Of a DNA stretch of 64,000 nt, positions 1 to 11,029 are shown piece after piece. Origin of the DNA: Galeruca laticollis (taxonomy: Eukaryota; Arthropoda; Insecta; Coleoptera; Chrysomelidae). Each line of letters begins with the position of its first letter. The stretch's first letter is position 1. Below the pieces are notes generated by a model, which saw nothing but the letters and a program-made list of their open reading frames with translations, did no database searches and was not told the DNA's origin. A program made the position numbers and the translations under genes. The stretch is taken from NCBI GenBank assembly GCA_963921935.1, contig OY998175.1:175619262-175683261 (forward strand), written 5' to 3'.

Positions 1-130
1 GTGTACAAATCACACTTAAAATAATGTATAAAAAGTTGCCAAAAATTAGCCTGATATTTTTTCAATTGCAAAATCCAAAATTATTCAACTGTTTCATGTC
101 ATTTGAAAAATTGAACTCTTCTACTTTTAA

Positions 131-570
131 TGAAATTGACTGTCTCGACCCTTACTTCGTGGAATATGCTCATATTAGTGTTTTTAAATGAAACTCACGG
201 TCCCTAGTTAATTCCACAATATAATAAAAGTTCTTGAAAATTCTAAAAAATTGGCAATTGTTTCGATAAATCAATATCATCGTCAGAATGACAGAAGTTA
301 CATTTCATTTTATGCCTACCTGATGTTTAGTAGTTATTTTTGGCTAGACCAAGAAGTAACCTAACTTGTGATTGGCTTAATTTATGTTTATAGAAAAAAG
401 AAGAAGATGTAATATTACAAATATTGAAGCTTAGATATTATTAGCCCTATGGTGATATCCTGGATATCATTTTTCCAATTAAGATCAGTATAACTGTGCA
501 ATAATATAGAAAACCAGGAAAACTATATCTGCTGATCTTTACAATTATCACTTAAGAAGACAGTTTATAT
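131..570 (-). mobile_element. Penelope-like element 3' fragment (copy 1)
   Basis: This stretch matches, in the same orientation, the left arm of the PLE palindrome at 43566-44549. It begins at the conserved PLE 3' end (TGAAATTGACTGTCTCGACC at 131) and runs back to the stop-codon region of the GIY-YIG ORF, where it is cut off and joined to a short (TA)n tract (about 565-587). The next bases (582-610) repeat in inverse orientation the sequence around 418-440 (AAGCTTAGATATT), a small inverted scar of the kind PLE insertions often leave. No coding part remains. It lies in an intron of the ODF3-like gene. Confidence 0.8.
253..286 (-). ncRNA. Hammerhead-like motif in PLE copy 1 (mutated)
   Basis: On the minus strand the order is CTGACGA, a short hairpin, CGAAAC, AATT, then GCC. 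The better copies at 43641-43674 and 45459-45492 end in GTC. The U16.1 position is thus changed to C here, which would be expected to disable cleavage. Confidence 0.3.
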
Positions 571-749
571 ATATATATATATATATAATATCTAAGCTTC
601 AATATTTGAGTATATTTAACTGTGGGACTAACAGCTTGTTTGTAAATATTAAAAGTATAACAATTACTAAATAAACACAAGAAAAGCCATTTTATAATGA
701 AGATATTACAACACTGTTTTTTTGTATTACGTTTCAATTTTTTTTTCAG
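571..749. other. Intron sequence of the ODF3-like gene
   Basis: AT-rich sequence with a (TA)n tract at its start and the polypyrimidine tract and AG acceptor (748-749) of the next exon at its end. Nothing else is recognisable. Confidence 0.6.
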
Positions 750-854
750 CTCCTAATAGTTATGACGTACCTAGGGCAGATAATGTTCTAAGACGATCTC
801 TAAGGTATAGCTTCGGACATAAAGTACAAAATAAAAATTATACTGTTGCTCCTG
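750..854 (+). CDS. ODF3-like (SHIPPO/PG-rich repeat) protein, internal exon
   Basis: Coding exon of an outer dense fiber 3 / CIMAP family protein, which in animals is a microtubule-associated component of sperm tails and cilia. The exon follows a T-rich tract plus CAG and ends at G|GTTAGT. It starts with two bases of a split codon and reads APNSYDVPRADNVLRRSLRY then SFGHKVQNKNYTVAPG, with one base left for the next exon. Both APNSYDVP and the closing APG fit the family's PGPxxY-type repeats. The next exon starts in matching phase. Upstream exons lie outside the window, so the N-terminus is missing. Confidence 0.8.
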
Positions 855-1709
855 GTTAGTTTGTGCAATTTTTTATGTTTTCATCACGTCTCCTTCAAAA
901 ACACTGCCTCTTCGACATCAATGGGAAGCGTATTATTGGGTATTTTTTAACTTTCTTTTTGTTTTTAAATGTTTCTTCTAAACAAACATTTTTCGTTTAT
1001 AAAATGTACGATTACCACATAGTTACGAATCATCCTATTTAATACCACCCTTTACTAATAATCCATCTTGTATATGTATCGATAATAAGAAAATATGTGA
1101 ACAAGGCAATAAGAAGTTTTGAAAAATACCCAATTGTTGTTTAAATATATTTTGCTTGGTGTTTTTTGATATTATGGTTTTTCTGGTTGTCATATTCTTG
1201 TACACTAACGCTAATAGTAGGTACTGTATATAATGCTAATATTAACGTTGGTGCTGGTTACCTACGATTAAGATCAAAAAGATTATCATATTCACTATAT
1301 CAAACCGACATCTCTTTTGAGCTATCAGTTGCTATGCATGACTCGATCAGCTAATTTTTATCAAACAAGCAATTGTAAGATCAACGGAGATTCAAAATAT
1401 TTCATTGTAGACATTATAAGATATAAACTCAACAAATACTCATATACACGCATCATCATAATCCTACTCTAGCATCTGTTTCATGACTTTTCTCATTTAT
1501 CAGTTTCCATTTGTCCATTCTTACACTTTGCTTCATATCTTTATTATTTTTAATTTCGATTTTCATGTCTTTTCGTTTTCAAATTTGTTTGTATCTGTTG
1601 TTTCTGTTATGGGATTTTTAGAGTTCTTCCTAAAACAATCTTTTTTTCCAAAAATTTTCTTTGCGCTGTTGCACAGTTAAATCCTGACTTCCGTTTTTTT
1701 AAACATTTT
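855..1709. other. Intron sequence
   Basis: AT-rich intron between two coding exons of the ODF3-like gene. The short open frames here show no family resemblance or splice context. No mobile-element signature was recognised before the foldback element at 1710. Confidence 0.5.
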
Positions 1710-3029
1710 ACCCAAAACACCTAAATAAAATGCTTACTGAGTTACAGGGTGTTTTGTGCCCAGTACTTTAAAACTGTTTTGGGTATCCATTTCATATTTG
1801 GCAGAAAGTGTAGACACTGCACACCCTACTGAATTATGTTAAACAAACGTTTCTGGCTACCAACAGAGGCGTACAACAGGGGCTAGTGACTGGTTAATCG
1901 TTCCCAAATTCTACGCCACTGGCGGAATAGAAATTTTAGCACAATTTTTCGACTCGTCAATACTTTCTACGTAAATAACGTACTCCTTCCTCATAACGAT
2001 AAAGTCAATATTTCTCGAGATATTTTAAGTCAAACATGCGCTGTACAATTTTTTTAATTTTGTTGTGTAATAACTATGTCGATGTTTTGGGCCAGTGGAT
2101 TGCATTTAATACGCAAATGAAACTTTAACCCATATTAACAATGGAGGTATTGAAATTTGTGACAAAAATAAAATAGTTCTAATTTTAAAATAATATAAAA
2201 TGATTTAAAAATATTTTACAACAAACTGATCTCTATTTTTAATTGCAATCAGTTAAGTGGCACTTGATGAATACTTTTTAAATATCATTTGTTTTGTGTA
2301 GTTGGCTCTGATCTGAATTAATTGTTTCGATGTAGTGGAAGGCTGTTATTGCTGTTAGTTGTTACTAATGTCAGTCGAAATTTTGATTGTAGTAAAATTT
2401 CAAGTCAGTTAAGTAACAATGCCTCGACACAATTTTTATAATCTTGAAATGAGAGACATTCTTTGTGTTTATGTAAACAAAAATTATTCTTGTGTTGCTG
2501 CTGCTTGCAGATATCAACAAATGTATCCGAACAGCGTTCAAGCCAATTGGTAAACTTACAGCAATATTTTTCGTCGATTAGGAGAAACTGGACAATTTAG
2601 GCGTAACAGTGGTATGGGACGACCGAAAATAACTGGATCATGAGTATGATATTTTAGTGCAAGTTACAAAATTTTAAAAATTGTGCAGCTTAAAATATCT
2701 CGTGAAATAATGACTTAATCGTTATGAGGAAAGAGTATTTTATGTATGTAAAAAGTATTGGAGAATCGGAAAATTGTGCTAAATTTCTATTCCGTCAGTG
2801 GCGTAGAATTTGGGAACGATTAACCACTCACTTGCCCCAGTCTTACGCCTCTGGTAGTAGCCTGAAACGTTCGTTTAACATAATTTAGTAGGGTGTACAG
2901 TGTATACACTTTCTGTCAAATATCAAATGGATACGTAGAACAGTATTGATCACAAATCGTTTTTAAGTTTTTAAACAAAACACCCTGTAACTCAGTAAGC
3001 AGCTACATTTTATTTAGGTGTTTTGGGTG
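1710..3029. mobile_element. Foldback/MITE element with ~360-bp terminal inverted repeats
   Basis: The left arm (about 1710-2065) and right arm (about 2655-3029) are imperfect inverted copies. They open with ACCCAAAACACCTAAATAAA on the left and close with its complement on the right. Both contain the GTAACTCAGTAAGC-type segment next to CACCCTG that is common near insect mariner-like termini. The 590-bp centre carries only the N-terminal helix-turn-helix part of a transposase (separate entry), so the element cannot be autonomous. Arms of this length are unusual for mariner derivatives and suggest rearrangement. No clear target-site duplication was established. Confidence 0.75.
2419..2643 (+). 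pseudogene. DUF4817-type transposase N-terminal remnant
   Basis: Reading from ATG at 2419, the peptide MPRHNFYNLEMRDILCVYVN continues with a segment containing SCVAAACRYQQMYPN, an in-frame TAA, then RRLGETGQFRRNSGMGRP. This is the DUF4817 helix-turn-helix layout (an AA..Y...FP block followed by RLRETGSF) found at the N-terminus of insect mariner-like transposases. The catalytic DD34D/E part is absent; the sequence ends at a stop just before the right inverted arm. It is a non-functional internal relic of the foldback element. The family is well supported; function is excluded by the stop and the truncation. Confidence 0.7.
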
Positions 3030-4112
3030 AAATCTTCATAATTTAAAGTTAGGTTTCTACTGTATAAATTATTTCCAATTAGTAATGAATCACCCTGTAT
3101 ATTAGGCTACCACATGGAAGATGTAACCCAGAAGAATGAGATAATTCAAGAACGAAAAGATAATTGTAGCAACCAGGATATGAACTACATAAAAATTCTC
3201 TACCTCACTTATCATTTAAGACAAAATAATGATTACGACAAGCCATTTTGTTCTATAGTTTTATAGCTAAAGACTAAAATTAGACAGACGATTTAGATTT
3301 GAGAAATCGCCTTCAAGATTTACTTGATATCGTTCTAAATAAAGGAACTATATTTGCACTGTATTTAACTACACTGCTCTTTCTTCATTCATTCTTAATG
3401 CTTTCTTCTGAGTTTGACTCACAAACAAAGCATTGTCCTTCCAGCTAGAGACTATGTTCTTTCATTTCCATTAAAACTCTGCATCGCTGTATTCTTACAA
3501 AACGAGCACAAGTCAAGAACTTTTCAGTAAATTCTAGTATATAAATATGGAGATTGGATCAGAAGGTTTCGCATTGAGAGGTAATCAAGTAAAAAACAGG
3601 AGTTGACTGCGATTGACTGTGGGATAATTACTTTGAACTACTACTTAAATCAATATTTTATATGATGTAGAGAGGGTTGGTTATAAAACATTTGCATTTT
3701 AACGGATTGGACAATATTATGTATTAAAGTCAGGATGCGTAAGGATTATGGAAGAAAGGATAGACGTAAGAAAAAAATTAGCATTAGGTACCAATAATGC
3801 TGCGGTCAAAGCAAAAGATATGAGGAAATGTATATTGTAGAGGATATGAATCATTTTTGGATTTTAATAATCTTTTCAACGAATCGCAAAACTAATTCAA
3901 GGAGAATTACGGATGAATGGAATAATTTAATTTTTATCAGAGTTGTAACAATATTGTGAGAAAACAGCGATATACTTTTTTTCCGGTAACATATGATTCC
4001 TTTAATATCGATTTTCCTCAATATCTATGATCATTTCACTGTCAACAAACTCTATATACGTGGTATTATGTGGAATTGTATTCAATTATTTAATTTTCGT
4101 TGTATTTTTAGC
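3030..4112. other. Intron sequence
   Basis: Intron sequence between the foldback element and the next ODF3-like exon. The acceptor is TTGTATTTTTAG at 4101-4112. No other feature was recognised. Confidence 0.5.
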
Positions 4113-4350
4113 TCCAAATGTATACAATATCCCATCGGTTATGGGAGAAAAGAGTTCACCAGCATATACGATATCAAGCAGGACTAAGGAACCTATTGAT
4201 GAACGTGTTAAGAATCCAGCCCCAGGACAATACAATAACGTCGATCCTGAATATTACAAAAGTCATTCACCTGCTTATACGATGAGTGGAAGGATCAATA
4301 TTCCTAAAGATGACAAAATACCTGGACCTGGCGTGTACTCGCCCGAAAAG
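4113..4350 (+). CDS. ODF3-like (SHIPPO/PG-rich repeat) protein, internal exon with two repeats
   Basis: This is the most diagnostic exon of the host gene. After the AG acceptor at 4111-4112 the two first bases complete the Ala codon split from the exon at 750-854. The exon then reads PNVYNIPSVMGEKSSPAYTI and SSRTKEPIDERVKNPAPGQY, followed by a second unit with SPAYTMSGR and IPGPGVYSPEK, and ends at AAG|GTAAAC. The alternation of SPAYTMxGR and xPGPGxY blocks is the sperm-tail PG-rich (SHIPPO) repeat signature. It ends in phase 0, matching the start of the exon at 17049. The following intron, about 12.7 kb, is full of mobile elements. Confidence 0.88.
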
Positions 4351-4564
4351 GTAAACCTAATATTTAATATTTCCTAATATACACTCCCGTCATAAAAATT
4401 TTGGAGAATTGAGTATACGTTTCTTAAAATTCTAAGGCTGTACAAATTCTTTATATTCCTATTACGAAGGAAAATAGTTTTGAAGTCGCTGCTGGATGGG
4501 CATTTATGAACAAAAAAATGTTTCTGCACATATACCGATATATTTAATCAGTCAAACGATATAC
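4351..4564. other. Start of the 12.7-kb intron
   Basis: It holds a possible mariner-type end (ACACTCCCGTCATAAAA at about 4381) but no coding sequence. Confidence 0.35.
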
Positions 4565-5010
4565 TTCAGTGATTAGATGGTGGTCACCTTACAAACGGTC
4601 CAGTAGTTCTGAATTTTTAATATGTTGTCTGGTATGGTCAGTGAATGTTTGAAATGCAAAATGCAGAATTCCTTCTCCTCCGGGCCCGCCGTTATATTGA
4701 AAAAAGTGAAAGAAATCGACAATTTCTTCAGATTTTCGCTTATATTTTCGTTTAGGCGCAGTTTAGTTAGAAAACAGTTCCATACAATGTTGTATAAAAT
4801 TAAATTTCTTATCATTTTGTTTATAGGATAGATAGTTCCAAAGATATACACTATTTAAAAAAAATTTAAAAAATCGAATTTTCCGCAAATTTGTCAATCT
4901 TCTAACTTTAGAACGCTGTAATTCAGTTATGGCTTATTTTAGGAAAACTAGTATCACAGTAAAATTTGTAGCGAATTAGCAGTTCTATATGGAGTGGGGG
5001 TAAAAATGAA
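4565..5010. repeat. Inverted repeat arm (left), pair with 9050-9480
   Basis: This segment matches the reverse complement of about 9050-9480. Shared blocks include ACGGTCC followed by AGT and CTGAATTTTT-like sequence, a GTTTGAAATG block, and TAGAACGCTGTAATTCAGTT near 4910 (TAACTGAATTGCAGCGTTCT near 9105 on the + strand). Similarity is moderate, so the copies are old. Together the arms bracket the Cys-rich-tail pseudogene, but it is not clear whether they are the termini of one element or two independent insertions of a dispersed repeat. Confidence 0.65.
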
Positions 5011-5039
5011 CAAAAACAGCGGAATTCCACAAGTGTTTG

Positions 5040-5835
5040 TTTATTGAGGATGGTATGCGTAAAAGGAAAAAAGCATTATTATACGCAGCTTTCTTACCAC
5101 TTCCACCAGACTTCCAACTCCCTCAACGTTCCATGGTCGTTATTGATGGTGGGTACAAGGTTATATGGAACATGACCTTTGGAGGGATTTGACAGGAGTA
5201 CGTCAAGTTCGTTCAGCGTCACTATGGCACCGATGTGATGGTGATATTTTATGGCTACCCTACATATCCTTCTCAGCAAAGGTACAAGACGAACTCATCA
5301 TCAGACGTGATGTTTGACAAGACAACTGTGAACAATACACCTAATGTTAAGTTCCTGGCGAATGAGAGGAACAAGGACCGATTCGTGAAACTGCTCTTCG
5401 GTTAAATGCAAGAAGCAAACAAAGCCACAAACCAAGCTTACGAAGATGCTGACAGGTTGATAGTTGCACAGCTAAATGCCTCACCCACGCGTACGACGCC
5501 GTCATCATTGTCGGGAAAGACATTGACCTACTCGTCCGGCTGACTGGCTCAACACCTGCGGCCAACAATGTCTACCTTAAAAACTAGCGAGAGGGAAGCA
5601 CCCAGATGCAATCTAGTTTACCTTTCTCTTACAAGTACAACTCCAAAGGCTGTATATTGCTCCAGTACGCAATATCGGGTTGCGACACCACTTAAAAAAA
5701 ATTTGCGTTTGGAAAGAATACATTCTGCCAACCTTTTAGGCAAGACCCTTCATTACTGGAGCAGACGGAGATGTTAGAGGACCTTGCTGCCAGCCCACAA
5801 AAAATTTCAGCATGTAACGCTACCAGGGTCGTTTG
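5040..5835 (+). pseudogene. Repeat-family protein with Cys-rich tail, N-terminal half, broken
   Basis: Conceptual + strand reading with stops and frameshifts. Recognisable blocks are VVIDGGYKVIW, YVKFVQRHYGTDVMVIFYGY, SSDVMFDKT, NVKFLANERNKDRFVKLLFG and EDADRLIVAQL. They match a widespread animal repeat-associated family of unknown function that I know by the pattern FDGY...STKS...D.MFDE...KFLSNEKNKSR...DADTLIV. The C-terminal half resumes at 7356 after about 1.5 kb of unrelated sequence. At least two in-frame stops (after FGGI and LLFG) and frameshifts show that it is dead. The biochemical role is unknown; it is probably carried by a mobile element. Confidence 0.6.
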
Positions 5836-5852
5836 ACGACCCTTACGTTACT
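5817..5852. repeat. Perfect short hairpin at the junction of the split pseudogene
   Basis: AGGGTCGT and ACGACCCT (5825-5843) form a near-perfect hairpin, flanked by TAACG and CGTTA. Hairpins of this TCGTTTGACGA type sit at the ends of some insect DNA transposons, and here it marks the boundary where the pseudogene is interrupted. Confidence 0.5.
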
Positions 5853-7355
5853 TGTAATAATAATTATGATTAACCCTTTTGCCCAGGCGTGGATGTTCTA
5901 GTTACCTAGAGTTTCTTCCACTAACACAAGGGGAATCATTACTTTTGAGCGGACTAAGGCAGTTCTTTCCAAAATAGCTTGAAATTCGACCTCGGTTTAC
6001 AATACGAGGATTTATAAAAGAAAGGTTAAAAGTATTTTAAATAAAAGGTCGAGTTCACTTAATAAATATATTCCCTTATAAGTTAGTCGAAATTTATAAT
6101 CAACACAGTCAGAAATTAATTAAAATTACAGTCGCCAAATTAGAACAAAAGGTTTATAATTTTGAAAAGATGAGACGGACGATACTTGTTATTTATAATT
6201 GACAACAAACGAAACAAAAGAAGAAATTACACAATATATGGAGAGTCAACAGTTTAACTTCTTAGCAGAGGGCTCCTAAAATACAATTGAGAAAACGATC
6301 GAAGAAATTACAGTTTGATTTACTTTTTGTAAAATTGAACATAGTAAAATTTATAGACGGAAATTGAAATACCACTTTAGATTAGATTTTTCCTTTTTTT
6401 AAAAAAAATATACTTCGAATTACACCGGATAACGGGAACTCCTAAGGATTCGTTCCCTTCTCTCTATTCAAATAACTGTGATATCGGCTAAATTCCGCTT
6501 ATAAATCAAATTAACATGAATGAACTTAAAACTGCTTGAGATTGTCTGATCGACTGAATTTATTTAAAAATTTGCGTCCGATTTATTTGATATATTAATA
6601 TACCTTACAAACATTTAAAATAATTGGTATTTACTCCTTAGTTCTTAATTAAAAAAAATGCTACACAATTACTTAAGTAAACTAAATACCCCGACGATCT
6701 GATTGTTAGTTTACACATGTAGTCGATAGCGGGAAGTAATGTATCGGAAGATTGTTAGATTATACAATACGACAACCCTTTATCAATATTTTTATATGTC
6801 CCGATTCTGCATGTACACTCCTCAAATAATGGTTAGTCTGTTAATTATAATGATCAATTTACTCACCGGGGACGAATCTCTTTCCTCAGACGTGGAGGCC
6901 CAGAATATATGCACACAACAACAACGATAAAGAAAATATCACTTATTTAGTGATTTTCGCAAAATTCACGGAAACTACCCGAGGTGCTCAATTCGCCGCG
7001 GCGGCTGAACAAGCTCTGCCCTCCTTCAATTTTTTCCTTTCCTCCTTCATTAAACTTTTCAGTTTTTCTGTCGACTAAACCCCATATGTGGATTGCTGAA
7101 ATTGCGCTTTCATACATGAGTTCAGGTATTTCCCAATTTTTTTGTTTTATATTATGTTAAAATACAGTTGAAGTAGCTTACGCTATCACTTCCGTTAACC
7201 TAGTTTTACGAAATTATCAACACTTTTTGTTTAATATAATTTCGTAACGAACTAGCTGAGGATATGTTATTCCATTTTTTATATGATACCGGTTGTCCCA
7301 ATACCAATGATTATTATTATATTAATAATTATAATTTATTTATACCCTCATTACA
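5853..7355. other. Unidentified 1.5-kb insertion (solo LTR or non-autonomous element?)
   Basis: This block splits the Cys-rich-tail pseudogene. It starts with TGTAATAATAATTATG and ends with CCCTCATTACA, so it has TG...CA ends, which would fit a solo LTR. It also contains TTAACCCTTTTGCCCAGG at about 5873, which resembles a piggyBac-type end. No coding capacity and no target-site duplication were found. Classification is open. Confidence 0.35.
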
Positions 7356-7810
7356 CAGCAGCTGGAGAGAAAATCTTGGTATACCTGTATGGTGGCAGAT
7401 GGGAACAGTTGTAGAATTCTTTTCGCTATAGGAAATTGAAAACAAATGCCATTAAGCTCAATCTGGCTAAATTACTTCCGACCACAGTCGCAGCACATTT
7501 CCACTTCCTGAGGATATACCACCAGGTCATGGAGTGGATGGGTATTGTCAAATACTCCATTGAGTGGGGCTGGATCTAGAACATCCCGCGAAGACTGGAG
7601 CCCATCAAGATGAGTAGAGACGCTGCTCCCCCAAGCCTGCTGTGGACCATCAAATGCAGATACACAACTAGCTGGGGGGGCGTGTGGTTGTAGAAAAGCG
7701 GTTTTGTGTTCCGCAAATTCTGTGCTGGCCAAGAGTGTAATGAGAGGATTGATGTCATCGTCGACGACGAAGATGACTCTGATCTAGTAACTTCACTAGT
7801 TTACGAAAAT
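7356..7810 (+). pseudogene. Repeat-family protein with Cys-rich tail, C-terminal half, broken
   Basis: Continuation of the pseudogene at 5040-5835. The reading contains GEKILVYLYGGRWEQL, then LPTTVAAHFHFLRIYHQV, then SRDAAPPSLLWTIKCR, and a degraded Cys tail near 7660-7740. This is the family's typical end, where xxGERFLLALYG is followed by AAxxHxxRVYxQV, then APxSLLxxIxCxC and a CxCxKxGLxCxxxCxxC tail. Several of the expected cysteines are lost and stops interrupt the frame. An acidic run (DDDEDDSD) follows. The orientation agrees with the N-terminal half, so the two were once one reading frame. Confidence 0.6.
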
Positions 7811-9049
7811 AAGGGACCCGACTTCATTAACTCACCCCCTACGAAACGAGCGAAACGTATATAAATTTGTTTTTGTGAATTTGTTTTCATCAACCTTTGA
7901 TTTACGTATCATTATTGCCTTTTGTTCTTTGTTTGTTTAAATAAATGAATCTTTAAAAAATGCAATGAACTGTATACTAACGTAACTGGAACGGCCCCGT
8001 AAATCGATAAAAGTGAGGCAAATCGAAAATATAGGCAACCCGTCGTTGTAACGGGTATCTATCTTTATCTATCTTATTGAGTTAAATGGCGTATTACGAA
8101 GATTCTGCGATTTTTATAATTGTTATTGGTTTTATTATGATTATTTGAGTAAAGTTACCCTTTTATTGATTAAAATATTGAATAATAAGAAACATTTTAG
8201 TAATGGAAGTTCCTAAGAAGCTTTAACTATAAACATTAATAACATGATATCAGAAATGTTATGACAGACGAAGAGCCTGAATCCATAATTATTATATTTC
8301 AGGGCGTTTAAATGGAAAACTGGAAAAAAAAACATTACTAAAATTAAGGATTTAGGATTTGGGTAATTTCCGCTAGTAATAATATGCAATGATATCTCTA
8401 TTTTCAACTTACGTATGAAATGGAATTTTCCGTCCATTCTACTCATTTAATAGAACAAAATACAATTTTCACACCGGCTTTTAAAATGCCACACGAGACT
8501 AAACGCTTTCAAAACCGCTCTACTAAACACTTTCTAGATTCTATTATTTCCACCCAGAATTAAATAAAAAGCAGGTTTAGTCTGTTTGGGTCCAATAAAA
8601 GGTTATTAATTATCTCAGGTACGATTTAGCAAAATATAACGCAATGGGTAAGAGAGTGAAAGGTTACCGTCACAATGAGCCTATATTTGTCGTTGCCACT
8701 GACACAAAATAATGCTTACATTTGACAACGGTTGGTTCCGTTCCAGGTACGAAAGTATAGAGTCCATTGAAAAAATGTATCTGCTGTGTTGGTGGGTTAT
8801 TTGAAATTGCATATCCCTTCTCACCACTAGGTATTCAAGTGAAATAGTACCTGCCTCATGAGCCTTACGCTGTAACATATAATGAACTCAAGTAGGATTG
8901 GTATAAACTCTAAATTCCAGGCAACAATGGAAAAGAAGTAATGCATTTTTTTGACACAATAGCAAAAAAAGTTGTTTTAACTTTCACTTTTACCCCTCCC
9001 CCCCTCCTCGCCGTCCAATTGGTTTAAAAAATGTACATGTATTTTGTAG
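7811..9049. other. Intron sequence without a supported gene
   Basis: AT-rich sequence. A short + strand frame near 8470 (TPAFKMPHETKRF) faintly resembles a SHIPPO block but lacks PG motifs. A minus-strand frame at 8681-8878 has no recognised family. A pyrimidine-rich run (CCCCTCCCCCCCTCCTCG) lies at about 8992-9010. Confidence 0.4.
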
Positions 9050-9480
9050 GTTATGAAATTCCCCATAAATTTTATTCAGCTACTTGTTTTCTTAGAATAA
9101 GCCATAACTGAATTGCAGCGTTCTAAAGCTAGAAGTTTGACAAATTTCCGGAAAATCGATTTTTTAATTTTTTCAATATTTCCGGAACCACTTGTCCTAG
9201 AAGCAAAACTCTAAACCAAAATGATGGAAAATTAAATTCTCTACAATATTGTATGGATCTTTTTTCTAGCTAAAATGCACCTAAATGAAGATATAAGCGA
9301 AAGTCTGAAGAAATTGCCTATCTCTTTCGGTTTTATCAACATGGTGGCGGGCGCTGGGTGTGGGGAATTGTGCAGTTTACATTTCAAACACTTATTACCC
9401 ATCCTAGTCAAAAATTAAGTACTTCCGGACCGTTTTTAAGGTAACCCTCTCTCTTTTAGTCTTTATTCAGTGAATTAATA
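9050..9480. repeat. Inverted repeat arm (right), pair with 4565-5010
   Basis: Reverse-complement partner of 4565-5010. The most conserved stretch is AGAATAAGCCATAACTGAAT and the following bases near 9095-9125. The outer limit is near the CAGTGAATTAATAGG at 9470. Confidence 0.65.
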
Positions 9481-10384
9481 GGTCTGATTTTTCAAACTAA
9501 GCAGCAATACTTGAAAATTTTATGAAAATATAGTTATAAGGACAAAATTAAGTCTTTTTAGCGTCAAGGGCGGGTATTCACCATTGATGGTCTGTAGGTA
9601 CCTAATTGGTTAAGTATTTTTAAAGAGACACAGAGTACAATTTCAGACATATTCCAATCATTCAAAAAATAAGTAGAAATATATATGAAACGAAGCATAA
9701 TTGGCTATTTTTGAATTTTTGAGACAAGACATTAGTGTTTTCTTTTGTTTAATCAAATTTACTTTAGGTAATATCGCACTTGAGACATGCGCCCAGCCAT
9801 TCCTTCGGAATTAGACATTCTCCATATTTGGGTACCCAACATGGATCTCTCCGGCGTGAAAGTACTTCACTCTTATTCTGAAATTCGTGAAAACAAATAT
9901 GTCGGTAATATCACGTATCTATCAGGTGATTTTTCATATTTAACACTTTTAGTAGAAACTGCACGTAGGCTTTTTAGATTAAGTAGTTTAATCTTATATG
10001 ATTTTGTTATACCGAGTGTCCAACTTAATTTTTCGGATTTTGATCGGTTATTACTCAACATATTTTCGGAATAGATACATGTAGCTTTTGCCAGTTTTAT
10101 TCAAATTTATAAAAGTTTTTTCTCAATAATGGGATCATTTATCGAAATTCCGGTTTGACCGGAAATTAACACGATCGTTTTTAGGGATAAGAAAACTTTG
10201 TTAGTGTAACTAAAGCCCTATATTTCTAGCGTAACACAAATCTCGATATTAAAGCTTTCTAAACATATATAGTTTGTGATGCATTCGTAGAAAAATATTG
10301 CCTAAAATTTAAACATCTTTAAGCATTTTGTAAGGAAATAAAATTAACAATTTTGAACGTGGAGACATTTAACGCATAAGGTTA
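9481..10384. other. Intron sequence without recognised features
   Basis: The open frame at 9787-10074 (95 codons) and its antisense partner show no family motif, and the region has no flanking splice pattern that I could support. Confidence 0.4.
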
Positions 10385-10850
10385 TTACAACAAATTTCCT
10401 AAATGGCGACCTTCGTCACACATTCGCCATCTTTTAATTAAGTTTCTGTAACTAGCTGTTAACACCTCTCTAGAAATAATTTAAATCACATTTATTATGT
10501 TGTTTTTTAATTCCTTCAAGGTTGTAGGAGGTGGGTTCTAACAGCGAGCTTTAATGTAACAACAAAAGAAAAAATCCGGTACCGTTAAAGCAGGTGATTG
10601 CGGGAGCCACCTCACAGGACCTCATTCACTGAATGTTTCACTTAAAAAGTCTATAGTGACTATTGCATAGTGTAGACTAGCACCATCCTGCTGAAAGTAA
10701 TATGTTTGCATTAAGTTATCTTGCTGAAGTTGCGGAAAAAGTACCGTTGCAGCATGTCTACATTTACTGCTGTAATTTTTTGCAGAGCTCATGGCACCTT
10801 ATACAGTTACTTCGGGTAAATCTCTTGAATATTCAGTAGTGGTGTCCATT
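10385..10850 (-). pseudogene. Mariner-like transposase C-terminal remnant
   Basis: The minus-strand reading gives QTYYFQQDGASLHYAIVTID, then FLSETFSE followed by a stop, then PVRWLPQSPALTVPDFFF, and a C-terminal tail with PTTLKELKNNI. This is the second half of a mariner-superfamily DDE domain, where QQDGAPPHY carries the second catalytic Asp and WPxxSPDLTPxDFFxWG follows. The Asp of the SPDLTP block reads Ala here, the reading has stops, and the first half of the domain is not present. It resembles the lineage of the elements at 1710-3029 and 37314-38650. Confidence 0.65.
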
Positions 10851-11029
10851 TACTTGATATTTTAGGTAGAAGGTTGCCTAATTAAATTCTTGAACAGTTG
10901 AACTAAGTTGTAATTTTCCAAGTCGATATATCATTTTGAAATAAAATGTTTTACTTTGAACGGATTTTAAATTCAATGTTCTTTGTACATGTTTAGTGTG
11001 CATAATTTGTTATAAATTTGGTATAGATG

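Noticed and set aside
5873..5890. TTAACCCTTTTGCCCAGG as a piggyBac-type end
   Set aside because: No matching opposite terminus followed by TTAA was found before 7355.
8461..8572. SHIPPO-like reading TPAFKMPHETKRF in the ODF3-like intron
   Set aside because: It lacks PGPG motifs and suitable splice sites. The exons at 4113 and 17049 already join in phase without it.
9787..10074. 95-codon + strand frame with an antisense counterpart
   Set aside because: No recognisable domain, in unconstrained intron sequence; probably chance.
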